Shown here: positions 35,708 to 44,152 of the stretch, piece by piece
How positions within the stretch are numbered: the stretch's first letter is position 1
Layout: each line of letters begins with the position of its first letter
Assembly (NCBI RefSeq): GCF_023704175.1
Contig: NZ_CP084530.1
Span: 3,177,501-3,241,500 of the forward strand
Source of the DNA: Paenibacillus sp. YPG26
GTDB taxonomy: Bacteria; Bacillota; Bacilli; Paenibacillales; Paenibacillaceae
Direction of reading: 5' to 3'
DNA length: 64,000 nt
Made by a program: the position numbers and the translations under genes
Notes under the pieces: generated by a model
Told to the model about the DNA's origin: nothing
The model's database searches: none
Seen by the model: the letters and a program-made list of their open reading frames with translations, nothing else

Positions 35708-36505
35708 CTATTGGAGCACACTTCCCCCATACAAAAACCGCTTCGCCCATGAACCGGTTAACGTATCTATACGTACGCCTCCCGAGCTGACCGAGTAGGT
35801 ATGGATCATCTGACCGTTGCCCAGATATACCCCTACATGGTTAATCCGTTCCGTAGTCCTGTCAATCCCTTGATATGCGTCACTGGACGAGCCCTTATAA
35901 CCCATAAAGAAGATCAAATCCCCCGGACGAAGCTCATTCATGTTGAATACGGCTGTACTGTTGGTCTTGATCCACTGGCCTTGGGCCCTTGAATCCGCCG
36001 GCAGTATAATGTTCAGCGCCTCACGGTAGATCTGCCGGGAGAAATCCGAGCAGTCAAAAGTGTCCACTGTAGATCGGTCCGAACCATATTCATAGGGCGT
36101 ACCCAGATACTTTCTGGCCGTCTGGAACAGAGCTGACAGCTTCTTCTCAAGCTCTGGCTGAGCAGCTGCCTGATCTTGATTGCCTGTCTCCGCATCCCCT
36201 CCCGCATTCAGCTTTATGTATTTCTCCGATTTGCTGACGTACCCAGCCTGTCCGCCCGAGGTAACCACCTTGTAGAAATAGGGATGATCCTTTGCGGTAA
36301 TGCTAACCGTCTCTCCTGCTTTAAGCAGCTTAACAATACGTGCAGAGGTAGATGGACTAACTCTGAGATTCACGCCATATTGAACGGTTCCCGTAAGTCC
36401 GGCCTTCTGGACAGTAACAGCAGCCTGCACATGAGATGCGGTGAGTAAGCCTGCATGACCGAGTAGAATCGTAGTGATAAGTCCAACCGCCAAGCTCTTT
36501 TTCAT
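35708..36505 (-). CDS. Secreted C40 (NlpC/P60) peptidase with SH3 domain
   Basis: Predicted cell-wall gamma-D-glutamyl-diamino-acid endopeptidase, 265 residues. The signal peptide ends near ASHVQA. An SH3 domain (about 38-98; VNLRVSPSTSARIVKLLKAG) probably binds peptidoglycan. The catalytic domain covers about 130-265, with Cys in FDCSDFSRQIYREAL and His in INHVGVYLGNGQMIH. The ribosome site is AGGGAGG. It is a single gene. Confidence 0.9.
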   Translation of the reverse strand: MKKSLAVGLITTILLGHAGLLTASHVQAAVTVQKAGLTGTVQYGVNLRVSPSTSARIVKLLKAGETVSITAKDHPYFYKVVTSGGQAGYVSKSEKYIKLNAGGDAETGNQDQAAAQPELEKKLSALFQTARKYLGTPYEYGSDRSTVDTFDCSDFSRQIYREALNIILPADSRAQGQWIKTNSTAVFNMNELRPGDLIFFMGYKGSSSDAYQGIDRTTERINHVGVYLGNGQMIHTYSVSSGGVRIDTLTGSWAKRFLYGGSVLQ

Positions 36506-36665
36506 GTTGAATCCTCCCTGGGACTGTTCTGAGTTGTGTGTCTGAAATGGGGCTTGTCTGATTTATCGGCATTTCAGCAGGAACTCAACATATGTCTTTC
36601 TGCACATTTAGCGATTGATGCTAACTCCCTAACTTCCATTCCTGGACAGGTCTTTATGCCTACTC

Positions 36666-36712
36666 ACAAAAAAATAAGCTATTCCCTGGTCTATTGACCC
36701 TGAAATAGCTTA
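36666..36712 (-). terminator. Terminator after the CDF transporter gene
   Basis: The stem TAAGCTATTTC/GGAATAGCTTA is followed by TTTTTTTG on the minus strand. Confidence 0.8.
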
Positions 36713-36747
36713 CGCCGCCTCGTATGCACACCCGATTCCCTCTCTAG

Positions 36748-37650
36748 CTAACTTCTGCCCAGGTGCTCCGCCTGCTTGGCCTCTCCCTGTCTTGGCTCCA
36801 CATGAACATGAACACTCATGATATTATGACGTTCTCCCATTCGGGCTTCGATCAAGTCGCTGATCTCATGACTTTCCGTTACACTAAGTGCCGGGTCCAC
36901 TTCAATAACAACATCGACCAGCACGTGATTCCCGTGTACCCGGGCCTTCACATCCTTAAGACTCTCTACGCCCGGTATCCGGGCAATCGAGCTCCGCAGA
37001 TCCTGCAGCTCGTTCTCATCAAAGCCGTCGGTAAGGCGGTATGTGGCATCCTTGAAGATCTCCCAAGCGGTCTTGCAGATGAGCAGCCCTACAGCAATAG
37101 CCGCTACGCTATCAAGCCAGGGCAGCCCGAATTGAGCTCCGAATATGCCAATGGCTGCACCAATACTTACAAAGGCATCAGACAAGCTGTCTTTGGCTGT
37201 AGCCATCAGCGCCTGATTATTAATTCTTTTGGCCAATCGCCGGTTATACATATAGACACAGAACATGCCGGCCGCGCTCACAAGCGCAATGACTGCCGAC
37301 AAGGGATCGGGAGCTGCTTTTCCTCCTTCAAAAAGTCCTCTGCCCGCCTCAATCAGCACCTGAATCCCTACCGTTGCCATAATGAATGAAGCCAGCAGTA
37401 CGGCCACGGTCTCTGCCCTGAAATGTCCATAGGCATGATCTGAATCCGGCGGCTTTCTGGAAATGCGCAGACCGATCAGAATGGCAGTCGAAGCAATGAT
37501 ATCAGTCACGTTGTTGAAGCCATCCGCAAGCAGAGCGCTCGAATGAAATAAATACCCGCTTATCAGCTTCAACGCGGACAGCACCAGGTATGCGGCAATA
37601 CTGATCATGGCGCCGCGTTCCCCTAGCCTGATCTCTTTATATGTGTCCAC
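36748..37650 (-). CDS. Cation diffusion facilitator transporter
   Basis: Proton-coupled divalent metal efflux protein of 300 residues with about six membrane helices. The helix-II site is SSALLADGFNNVTD; the DxxxN pattern differs from the HxxxD of zinc exporters. DSDHAYGHFRAE and a second DxxxD-type site (TAKDSLSDAFVS) follow. The C-terminal cytoplasmic metallochaperone-like domain has VDVVIEVDPALSVTESHEIS. The helix pattern resembles the Mn exporters MneP/MneS of B. subtilis, but the metal is not certain. It ends with a His- and Gln-rich tail. Confidence 0.88.
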   Translation of the reverse strand: MDTYKEIRLGERGAMISIAAYLVLSALKLISGYLFHSSALLADGFNNVTDIIASTAILIGLRISRKPPDSDHAYGHFRAETVAVLLASFIMATVGIQVLIEAGRGLFEGGKAAPDPLSAVIALVSAAGMFCVYMYNRRLAKRINNQALMATAKDSLSDAFVSIGAAIGIFGAQFGLPWLDSVAAIAVGLLICKTAWEIFKDATYRLTDGFDENELQDLRSSIARIPGVESLKDVKARVHGNHVLVDVVIEVDPALSVTESHEISDLIEARMGERHNIMSVHVHVEPRQGEAKQAEHLGRS

Positions 37651-37731
37651 TCCTCAGACCACCTCCGCTCTTTCCTGGTTACACAGCTAATCCCCTAGAG
37701 GGCCAAAAATACAATATAACCATTATTCCCG

Positions 37732-37760
37732 TTGTCCGATGTTTTAAAAACGTATAGAAT
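37732..37760 (+). promoter_or_regulatory. Sigma-A promoter of the small basic protein gene
   Basis: TTGTCC (37732-37737) and TAGAAT (37755-37760) are 17 bases apart, about 40 bases before the start. Confidence 0.55.
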
Positions 37761-37798
37761 AAGATCAGCGCTCCCATCACACAAAGGAGATGATAACG

Positions 37799-37987
37799 AT
37801 GACCGAAGAGACTAAAGAGCCTAAAAAAATCGACCTCGCAGAAGCCATGAGGCTGAAATTACAGCAAAAGAAGCAGAATCAGGCTTCCAATAAACAAGGC
37901 CAAAACGGCCTCCAATCCACCAAGACGCTGAAGAGTCAGAACACCAAAAAACCGAACAACCAGCGCCGCCGCACGGGCGGATCCTAG
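37799..37987 (+). CDS. Small Lys/Gln/Asn-rich protein, unknown
   Basis: A 62-residue, very hydrophilic, basic and probably disordered protein. An amphipathic N-terminal helix (PKKIDLAEAMRLKLQQKKQN) leads to an Asn/Gln/Lys tail ending RRRTGGS. ATG 37799 is nine bases from AAAGGAG. It has its own promoter and terminator, which supports a real gene. Composition would suit nucleic-acid binding, but this is only a guess. Confidence 0.65.
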   Translation: MTEETKEPKKIDLAEAMRLKLQQKKQNQASNKQGQNGLQSTKTLKSQNTKKPNNQRRRTGGS

Positions 37988-38004
37988 GAGCTCCTATAGA
38001 AAAT

Positions 38005-38038
38005 GCTGTCCCTTAAACCCAAGGGACAGCATTTTTTA
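38005..38038 (+). terminator. Terminator after the small basic protein gene
   Basis: The stem GCTGTCCCTT/AAGGGACAGC is followed by ATTTTTTAT. It lies directly before the convergent ABC-F gene's stop. Confidence 0.9.
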
Positions 38039-38041
38039 TAC

Positions 38042-39676
38042 TTATGAATTCAGAACTCCGGCTGGATACATCTCCTTGCGCAGCTTCTGAATCTCCTCGT
38101 TCTCCAGGTACTCATCATAGGACATTTGACGATCGATTACGCCATTCGGAGTAATCTCGATAATCCGGTTGGCAATCGTCTGAATGAACTGATGGTCATG
38201 GGAGTCGAACAGAATCGTGCCGTCGAAATCGATCAGGCCGTTATTGAGGGCCGTAATGGATTCGAGGTCCAAGTGGTTCGTAGGCTCGTCGAAGATCAGC
38301 ACGTTCGCGCCGTTAAGCATCATCTTCGCCAGCATACAGCGAACCTTCTCTCCCCCGGAGAGCACACTTGCTTTCTTCAGGGCTTCCTCGCCAGCGAACA
38401 GCATACGTCCAAGGAATCCGCGAAGGAAGGTCTCATCCTGGTCATTCGAATATTGACGCAGCCACTCCACAAGATTCAGATCAACCTCGTCGAAGTAAGC
38501 CGAGTTATCCTTAGGGAAATAAGCCTGGGAAGTCGTCACACCCCAGCTGTACTCACCGGAGTCCGCCTCGGTCTCGCCCATAATGACCTGATACAATGTT
38601 GTCTTTGCAAGTCCATCCGGTCCCACAAATGCAATCTTGTCGCCTTTGTTCACGACAAAGCTGACATTGTTCAGCACCGTCTCGCCATCAATAGTCTTGG
38701 TCAGGCTGTCAACCGTCAGAAGCTGCTTACCCGCTTCACGCTCCGCCTTGAAGTGAAGGAACGGGTATTTCCGGTTGGAAGGACGAATATCATCCAGGGT
38801 GATCTTATCGAGCTGCTTCTTACGGGAAGTCGCCTGCTTCGACTTGGAGGCGTTGGCCGAGAAGCGCTGAATGAACGCCTGCAGCTCCTTGATCTTCTCT
38901 TCCTTCTTCTTGTTGGCATCCCGGGTCAGCTTAAGAGCAAGCTGGCTGGACTCATACCAGAAATCGTAGTTGCCCACATACAGCTGGATTTTGCCGAAAT
39001 CGATATCCGCAATGTGTGTACATACCTTGTTCAGGAAGTGACGGTCATGGGATACCACGATAACAGTGCCTTCATAATCAAGCAGGAAGTTCTCAAGCCA
39101 GCGGATCGAGTCAATGTCCAAATGGTTGGTAGGCTCATCGAGCAGCAGGTTATTCGGAGTACCGAACAGGGCCTGAGCAAGCAGGACGCGCACTTTCTCG
39201 TTACCGCTGAGCTCGCTCATCTTCTTGTCATGCAGATCTTTCTCGATCCCGAGGCCGATCAGGAGTGAAGCCGCGTCAGACTCCGCATTCCAGCCGTCCA
39301 TCTCCGCGAACTCGCCTTCCAGCTCACCTGCGCGCAGACCGTCTTCTTCGGAGAAATCCGCCTTGGTATACAGCGCATCCTTCTCCTTCATAATGCTGTA
39401 TAGACGGGCATGACCCATAATCACCGTTTCGAGAACCGGATATTCATCATATTCGTAATGGTTCTGCTTCAGAACCGCCATACGCTCGCCCGGAGTCATA
39501 TGAACTTCACCTGTGTTCGGCTCGATCTCTCCAGACAGAATCTTCAGGAACGTGGATTTGCCGGCACCATTCGCGCCGATCAGACCATAACAGTTCCCTG
39601 GCGTGAACTTTATATTTACATCTTCGAAAAGTGCTCGTTTTCCATAACGGAGCGTTACACCAGTTGTACTGATCAT
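38042..39676 (-). CDS. ykpA: ABC-F family ATPase, YkpA/YbiT subgroup
   Basis: Soluble tandem-ATPase ABC-F protein of 544 residues; ABC-F proteins act on the ribosome E-site region. Domain 1 has Walker A GANGAGKST, signature LSGNEKVRV and Walker B LLLDEPTNHLD. The interdomain arm follows (NKKKEEKIKELQAFIQRFSA). Domain 2 has GPDGLAKTT, LSGGEKVRC and LIFDEPTNHLD. The second H-switch is in SHDHQFIQTIANRI, a mark of the YkpA/YbiT group. Walker A of domain 2 has Ala where Gly usually precedes Lys, and signature 1 has Asn for Gly; both look like subgroup traits rather than decay. It is not of the antibiotic-resistance type as far as I can see. Confidence 0.85.
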   Translation of the reverse strand: MISTTGVTLRYGKRALFEDVNIKFTPGNCYGLIGANGAGKSTFLKILSGEIEPNTGEVHMTPGERMAVLKQNHYEYDEYPVLETVIMGHARLYSIMKEKDALYTKADFSEEDGLRAGELEGEFAEMDGWNAESDAASLLIGLGIEKDLHDKKMSELSGNEKVRVLLAQALFGTPNNLLLDEPTNHLDIDSIRWLENFLLDYEGTVIVVSHDRHFLNKVCTHIADIDFGKIQLYVGNYDFWYESSQLALKLTRDANKKKEEKIKELQAFIQRFSANASKSKQATSRKKQLDKITLDDIRPSNRKYPFLHFKAEREAGKQLLTVDSLTKTIDGETVLNNVSFVVNKGDKIAFVGPDGLAKTTLYQVIMGETEADSGEYSWGVTTSQAYFPKDNSAYFDEVDLNLVEWLRQYSNDQDETFLRGFLGRMLFAGEEALKKASVLSGGEKVRCMLAKMMLNGANVLIFDEPTNHLDLESITALNNGLIDFDGTILFDSHDHQFIQTIANRIIEITPNGVIDRQMSYDEYLENEEIQKLRKEMYPAGVLNS

Positions 39677-39716
39677 TAATCATTACCATCCTTTACATCT
39701 ATTATCACGAATCTAA

Positions 39717-39771
39717 GATGGAATGAACTAAAGAGGCAATTCATCACTCAGTCTTTAGTTCATTCCATCTA
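39717..39771. repeat. Perfect 19-bp inverted repeat between two minus-strand genes
   Basis: AGATGGAATGAACTAAAGA at 39717-39735 is the exact reverse complement of 39753-39771, with a 17-base loop. It lies after the metallo-hydrolase gene and could terminate it, but no T-run follows on the minus strand. A near copy of one arm occurs at about 50819-50836. Confidence 0.75.
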
Positions 39772-39815
39772 GCTCATCATTATAGCATAGAAATCCCCCG
39801 GGGAGGGAACTAACC

Positions 39816-40790
39816 TTAGCGGGAAGATGTCTCGGATGGCTTAAGCTTCGGATAGCGGAGGGTCTCCCCGTAGAGCAGCACACGAATCGCTTCTTCGGGA
39901 ATGCCCCGTTTCTTGCGTTCCGCCTCCATGCGGTCCAGCGCTTCGCGCGCCGTATCGTCGGCCAGCTTGAAGGTACCGTAATGCATCGGGACCATCGTCT
40001 TGGCCTTCACATCCAGGAACGCCTGAATCGCCTCTTCGGGATTGACGTGCTGTGAGGTCATGAACCACTCGGGCTCATACGCCCCGATCGGCATTAGGGC
40101 AACATCGATGTTGTACCGGTCGCCAATATCCTTGAAGCCTTTGAAGTAACCACTGTCCCCGGCAAAATAAATCACAGGATCCCCCTGCTCCTTCTGCTCG
40201 GGAGGATCAATCTCCATAACAAACCCTCCCCAATGGGAGGTGTTCGTATCAAAGGGCGTCCTGCGTGTCCAGTGCTGGGTCGGCACGAAGGAGAATTTGA
40301 CATTCTTCACCGTCAGGTCCTCCCACCACTGCATCTCCTCACATCGGCTGAAGCCTTTGCGAGCCATCTTCCGCTTCAGTCCCACAGGGACCAGGATCGT
40401 TGTGTTCTCTCCGTACAGCCGGCGGATGGATGAGATATGCATGTGATCGTAGTGGGAATGGGAGATCAGAATGATATCCACCTTGGGAATGTCTTCAATC
40501 GGGATTCCCGGAGATCCGAGCCGCCGCTGAAAAGCCATTCTCGGGGCCCATACCGGGTCGGTCACGATGTTGAGTCCATGATATTGAATCAGGAAAGTCG
40601 AGTGCCCGATCCAGGTGATCGTGGTGTCCTCCCTGTTATTCTTCAAATATTCAATCTCGGGTTCCGAGTTAGGGATAACATAAGAATAATCCTTCTTCTT
40701 CCTGCGGCGCTCTTCGCGCCATTGGCTGAACTGCTTGAGTGTCTTGTCTGTGCTTACATTATCAATATTGTTAAAGCGGTGTCTGGGCAT
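39816..40790 (-). CDS. Metallo-beta-lactamase-fold phosphodiesterase (NAPE-PLD/UlaG-like)
   Basis: Predicted metal-dependent hydrolase of 324 residues, cytoplasmic. ITWIGHSTFLIQYHGLNIVT opens the fold. The metal site is ILISHSHYDHMH, the internal conserved stretch is PTQHWTRRTPFDTN, and later ligands are in IYFAGDSGYFKGF and MVPMHYGTFKL. This pattern matches bacterial proteins of the N-acyl-phosphatidylethanolamine phospholipase D type. The substrate is unknown. It starts with a basic, Arg-rich N-terminal region (WREERRRKKK). It is a single gene. Confidence 0.82.
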   Translation of the reverse strand: MPRHRFNNIDNVSTDKTLKQFSQWREERRRKKKDYSYVIPNSEPEIEYLKNNREDTTITWIGHSTFLIQYHGLNIVTDPVWAPRMAFQRRLGSPGIPIEDIPKVDIILISHSHYDHMHISSIRRLYGENTTILVPVGLKRKMARKGFSRCEEMQWWEDLTVKNVKFSFVPTQHWTRRTPFDTNTSHWGGFVMEIDPPEQKEQGDPVIYFAGDSGYFKGFKDIGDRYNIDVALMPIGAYEPEWFMTSQHVNPEEAIQAFLDVKAKTMVPMHYGTFKLADDTAREALDRMEAERKKRGIPEEAIRVLLYGETLRYPKLKPSETSSR

Positions 40791-40944
40791 GAAGAGGGCT
40801 CCTCCCTTCCTATTGTACCTGTATAGTCTAATAAAAGGTCTCCCTGTTCCCTCGCCTTTTCTTCATCTTAACCTACTATTACCCCGATTTCCAAATTCAC
40901 TCTCATCCCTATTTATTCCACAGTATTCGCGGTTTTAAGCGGTC

Positions 40945-40972
40945 ATGACGTCCATACTTAGGAATACGTCAT
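40945..40972. promoter_or_regulatory. Inverted repeat before the CvfC-like gene
   Basis: ATGACGT and ACGTCAT are 14 bases apart, about 50 bases before the start at 41023. The spacing suits an operator, but no known regulator site is matched. Confidence 0.35.
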
Positions 40973-41022
40973 CAATTGTTGTAAAATAGAGGCAAGAACC
41001 AAAAAGGAGATGTCATTCATCT

Positions 41023-42168
41023 ATGAAAATCAAATTTATCGAACCGACCCCGAGTCCCAATACGATGAAGCTTCACCTTGACGAGACTCTGGCCCCCGGC
41101 CTGCGCAAAACATATACGTCTGATAACGAACGCTCCGCTCCAGCCTGGATTCAGCAGCTGCTGCGTATCCCTGGTGTGAAGAGTATTTTTCATACCGCGG
41201 ACTTCATCGCGCTCGACCGCAGAGGCAATGCCGAATGGTCCTCCATTCTGGCCAGCGTCCAGGAGCAGTTCGGCCAGGAAGGCGTGGAATCCGCCTGGAA
41301 GCCGGACGATGAGGCTCCGAACACGGGCTACGGCGAAGCCCAGGTGTTCGTGCAGTTCTTCCGCAGCATTCCGATGCAGGTCCGTGTGAAGTCCGGCTCC
41401 CGTGAGGAGCGGATCTCCCTGTCAGACCGCTTCGTGAATGCGGTGACCGAGGTCGCCAGCGCGACCCTGATCAAAGAGCGCAAGCTCGTGGATTACGGCG
41501 TCCGTTATGGCGAGCTTGAAGACATTGCGCGGGAGATCGAACAGGAGATTGAAGCGGCCTTCCCTCCCGAGCGGCTCGCGGAAGTGATCCGCCAGGCCAT
41601 CGCCCATGGCCGCAGCGAGAACGAATTCGTGGAGGAGCGCCGCGAACTCAGCTTGAATGAGGTGCAGGAGCGGATGCAGAGCGAGGATTGGCGCGTGCGC
41701 TATGCCGCGCTGGATGCGCTGCAGCCAAGCGAAGAGGCGCTGCCGCTGCTGGCGGAAGCGCTGCGGGATGCGCAGATGCAGCTGCGGCGGCTCGCCGTGG
41801 TCTACCTCGGCGATATCCGGACGCCAGGCGCCATGGCGCTGCTCTACGAAGCGCTGCGCGACAGCTCTGCCGCCGTGCGCCGGACGGCAGGCGACACGCT
41901 CTCGGACATCGGCGATCCGGCAGCGACCGGGCCGATGATCCAGGCTTTGTCCGACCGCAGCAAGCTGGTGCGCTGGCGAGCTGCGCGCTTCCTGTATGAA
42001 GTCGGGACGGACGACGCCAGAGAAGCGCTTGAAGCAGCAGCGGATGACCCCGAATTCGAGGTCAGTCTGCAGGCGCGGATGGCGCTTGAGCGCATCGAAT
42101 CCGGGGAGCAGGCAGCAGGAACCGTCTGGCAGCAGATGGCCCGCCGGGGTGAGAGCGGAGTGTCATAA
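41023..42168 (+). CDS. CvfC-like protein: NifU/Nfu N-terminal domain plus HEAT repeats
   Basis: 381 residues. The N-terminal ~90 match the Nfu scaffold N-domain (IKFIEPTPSPNTMKLHLDE, PGVKSIFHTADFIALDRRG) without the CxxC cluster domain. A middle helical region follows. From about 215 on are HEAT/PBS-lyase-type repeats (VRYAALDALQPSEEALPLLA, AVRRTAGDTLSDIGDPAA). Staphylococcal conserved virulence factor C has this same layout; its biochemical role is unsettled. AAAAGGAGATG precedes the start. The HEAT part is clearly more GC-rich than the first third of the gene. Confidence 0.82.
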   Translation: MKIKFIEPTPSPNTMKLHLDETLAPGLRKTYTSDNERSAPAWIQQLLRIPGVKSIFHTADFIALDRRGNAEWSSILASVQEQFGQEGVESAWKPDDEAPNTGYGEAQVFVQFFRSIPMQVRVKSGSREERISLSDRFVNAVTEVASATLIKERKLVDYGVRYGELEDIAREIEQEIEAAFPPERLAEVIRQAIAHGRSENEFVEERRELSLNEVQERMQSEDWRVRYAALDALQPSEEALPLLAEALRDAQMQLRRLAVVYLGDIRTPGAMALLYEALRDSSAAVRRTAGDTLSDIGDPAATGPMIQALSDRSKLVRWRAARFLYEVGTDDAREALEAAADDPEFEVSLQARMALERIESGEQAAGTVWQQMARRGESGVS

Positions 42169-42304
42169 ATACGTTGATTTTTTGCATAAATTGTCTGTTG
42201 CTGTTCAGTTTTTGTTGATTTATACTGGATGAAGTTTCAGATTCAAATGGTGGTTGTTAGCTGGAAGAGACAATTAAATATTACCTCATCATTTCCTGGA
42301 TATC

Positions 42305-42500
42305 AGATGAGGTAGAGGTCGCGGCAAGTGAAGAGTAGACCGGGGAAGGCGTATAAGGACGCTGTCGATCCCGGGATGAAAGGCACTGCCGCCGAAGCGG
42401 AACTGTTCCTTATATTACACTTCTGCTGGGGCTGTTGCCGAAAGGGACAGAACTGTCACGTTCGTCCATACCAACGGATGAATGTGTTGAGCTATCTTGT
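42305..42500 (+). ncRNA. Lysine riboswitch (L box)
   Basis: The leader before the permease contains L-box landmarks: TAGAGGTCGCGGCAAGTGAAG at the 5' part of the core, the GGATGAAAGGCACTGCCGCC segment, GCCGAAGC at 42391-42398, and the late GCTGGGGCTGTTGCCGAAAG hairpin. The GGTAG at 42311-42315 can pair with CTATC at 42492-42496 to close P1. A terminator hairpin follows at 42529-42562. High lysine should favour the terminator and switch off the permease. Confidence 0.85.
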
Positions 42501-42528
42501 TTGAAGGTATGATGCGGGTATTAGGTAC

Positions 42529-42562
42529 GAAGCCGCGGTAATTTCTTCCGCGGCTTCTTTGG
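42529..42562 (+). terminator. Riboswitch-controlled attenuator of lysP
   Basis: The stem GAAGCCGCGG/CCGCGGCTTC is followed by TTTGG. It is the expression platform between the lysine aptamer and the permease start. The T-run is short. Confidence 0.75.
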
Positions 42563-42609
42563 CGCTTCCTCAAGACACATCTTTCCACTCTATATTAAGG
42601 AGAATTCAT

Positions 42610-44073
42610 ATGAGCAACCGCAAAGCTGCTACTGTATCGCTCAAGACCGGACTCAAAGCCCGCCACATGACGATGATTGCCCTCGGGGGCTCCATCGGGA
42701 CAGGCCTGTTCCTTGCGAGCGGAGGGGCCATAGCTTCCGCTGGCCCGGGGGGCGCCCTTCTCGCTTATGCCGCCGTCGGCATCATGGTCTACTTTCTGAT
42801 GACCAGCCTCGGAGAGCTGGCGACCTATATGCCGGATTCCGGCTCGTTCGGCACCTATGCCACCCGGTTCGTAGATCCTTCGCTCGGCTTCGCCCTAGGC
42901 TGGAACTTCTGGTATAACTGGGCAATTACCATCGCGGCCGAGCTGTCCGCAGCCACGCTGATTATCAAGTACTGGTTCCCGGACAGCAACTCGTTCTGGT
43001 GGAGCCTGCTGTTCCTGGCGGTAATATTCGCCCTGAACATCCTTTCTGTCAAAGGTTACGGCGAGTCTGAATACTGGTTCGCCATCATCAAGATTGCTGT
43101 CGTTATTATTTTCCTCGCGGTCGGTGTGCTGATGATTATTGGCATTATCGGCGGAGAGACCGTTGGGTTCAAGAACTTCACCATTGGAGATGCTCCATTC
43201 CACGGCGGCTTCTTCGCCTTCCTCGGCGTGTTCATGGCTGCGGGCTTCTCCTTCCAGGGCACGGAGCTGATCGGAGTTGCCGCCGGAGAAAGCGAGAATC
43301 CGCGGCAGAACGTACCCAAGGCCATTCGCCAGGTGTTCTGGCGTATTCTGATCTTCTACATTCTGGCGATCACGGTCATCAGCTTGATCATTCCCTATAC
43401 CAACCCGGACCTGCTTAAGAGCGGTGTAGATAACATTGGTGTCAGCCCGTTCACGCTGGTGTTCGAGAAGGCCGGGCTTGCTTTTGCCGCCTCGGTCATG
43501 AACGCGGTTATTCTCTCCTCCGTGCTGTCAGCCGGCAACTCGGGAATGTATGCTTCCTCCCGGGTCTTATATGGCCTTGCCAAGGAAGGCAAGGCACCGA
43601 AGTTCCTGGCCAAGCTGAATCACCGCGGAATTCCGGTTAATGCGCTGCTGCTGACAACCTTGGTCGGCATGGCGGCTTTCCTGGCCTCGATGTTCGGAGA
43701 CGGAGTTGTCTACGCCTGGCTGCTGAATGCCTCGGGGATGTGCGGCTTCATCACGTGGCTCGGCATCGCGGTCTGCCATTACCGCTTCAGACGGGCTTAT
43801 GTAGCCCAGGGACTGGATCTGAACAAGCTGCCTTACAAAGCACGCTGGTTCCCGTTTGGCCCGCTGTTTGCTTTTGTACTCTGCTTCATCGTTATTCTCG
43901 GCCAGAGCTATAGCGCCATTTCGGAGAACGGGATCGACTGGTATGGCATTCTTGTCTCTTATATCAGCATACCGCTGTTCCTGGTCGTATGGCTCGGATA
44001 CAAGTGGATCAAACGCACCAAAGTCATTCCACTTGAGCAATGTGACGTGACCACAGGCGCGCACCTAGACTAA
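42610..44073 (+). CDS. lysP: Lysine-specific APC permease LysP
   Basis: Amino-acid/proton symporter of the APC superfamily (AAT family), 487 residues with about 12 helices. Helix I has the substrate-backbone motif MIALGGSIGTGLFLASG. The conserved IGVAAGESENPRQNVPKAIR between helices VI and VII is the family signature. ATG 42610 follows AAGGAG. Sequence alone says basic or related amino acids; the lysine riboswitch in the leader makes lysine the likely substrate. It is a single gene ending in a strong hairpin. Confidence 0.9.
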   Translation: MSNRKAATVSLKTGLKARHMTMIALGGSIGTGLFLASGGAIASAGPGGALLAYAAVGIMVYFLMTSLGELATYMPDSGSFGTYATRFVDPSLGFALGWNFWYNWAITIAAELSAATLIIKYWFPDSNSFWWSLLFLAVIFALNILSVKGYGESEYWFAIIKIAVVIIFLAVGVLMIIGIIGGETVGFKNFTIGDAPFHGGFFAFLGVFMAAGFSFQGTELIGVAAGESENPRQNVPKAIRQVFWRILIFYILAITVISLIIPYTNPDLLKSGVDNIGVSPFTLVFEKAGLAFAASVMNAVILSSVLSAGNSGMYASSRVLYGLAKEGKAPKFLAKLNHRGIPVNALLLTTLVGMAAFLASMFGDGVVYAWLLNASGMCGFITWLGIAVCHYRFRRAYVAQGLDLNKLPYKARWFPFGPLFAFVLCFIVILGQSYSAISENGIDWYGILVSYISIPLFLVVWLGYKWIKRTKVIPLEQCDVTTGAHLD

Positions 44074-44095
44074 CGAGCTCTTCATATCCGCATAC

Positions 44096-44147
44096 AAAAA
44101 GGGAATGTCCACAGACCGCAAGGTCAGTAGACATTCCCTTTCATTTG
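44096..44147. terminator. Bidirectional terminator after lysP
   Basis: AAAGGGAATGTC pairs with GACATTCCCTTT, flanked by A-run and T-rich sequence. It also serves the convergent transglutaminase-like gene. Confidence 0.85.
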
Positions 44148-44152
44148 TTACT

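Noticed and set aside
38126..39268. A 380-codon plus-strand ORF
   Set aside because: It is the antisense shadow of the ABC-F gene, which has clear Walker and signature motifs.
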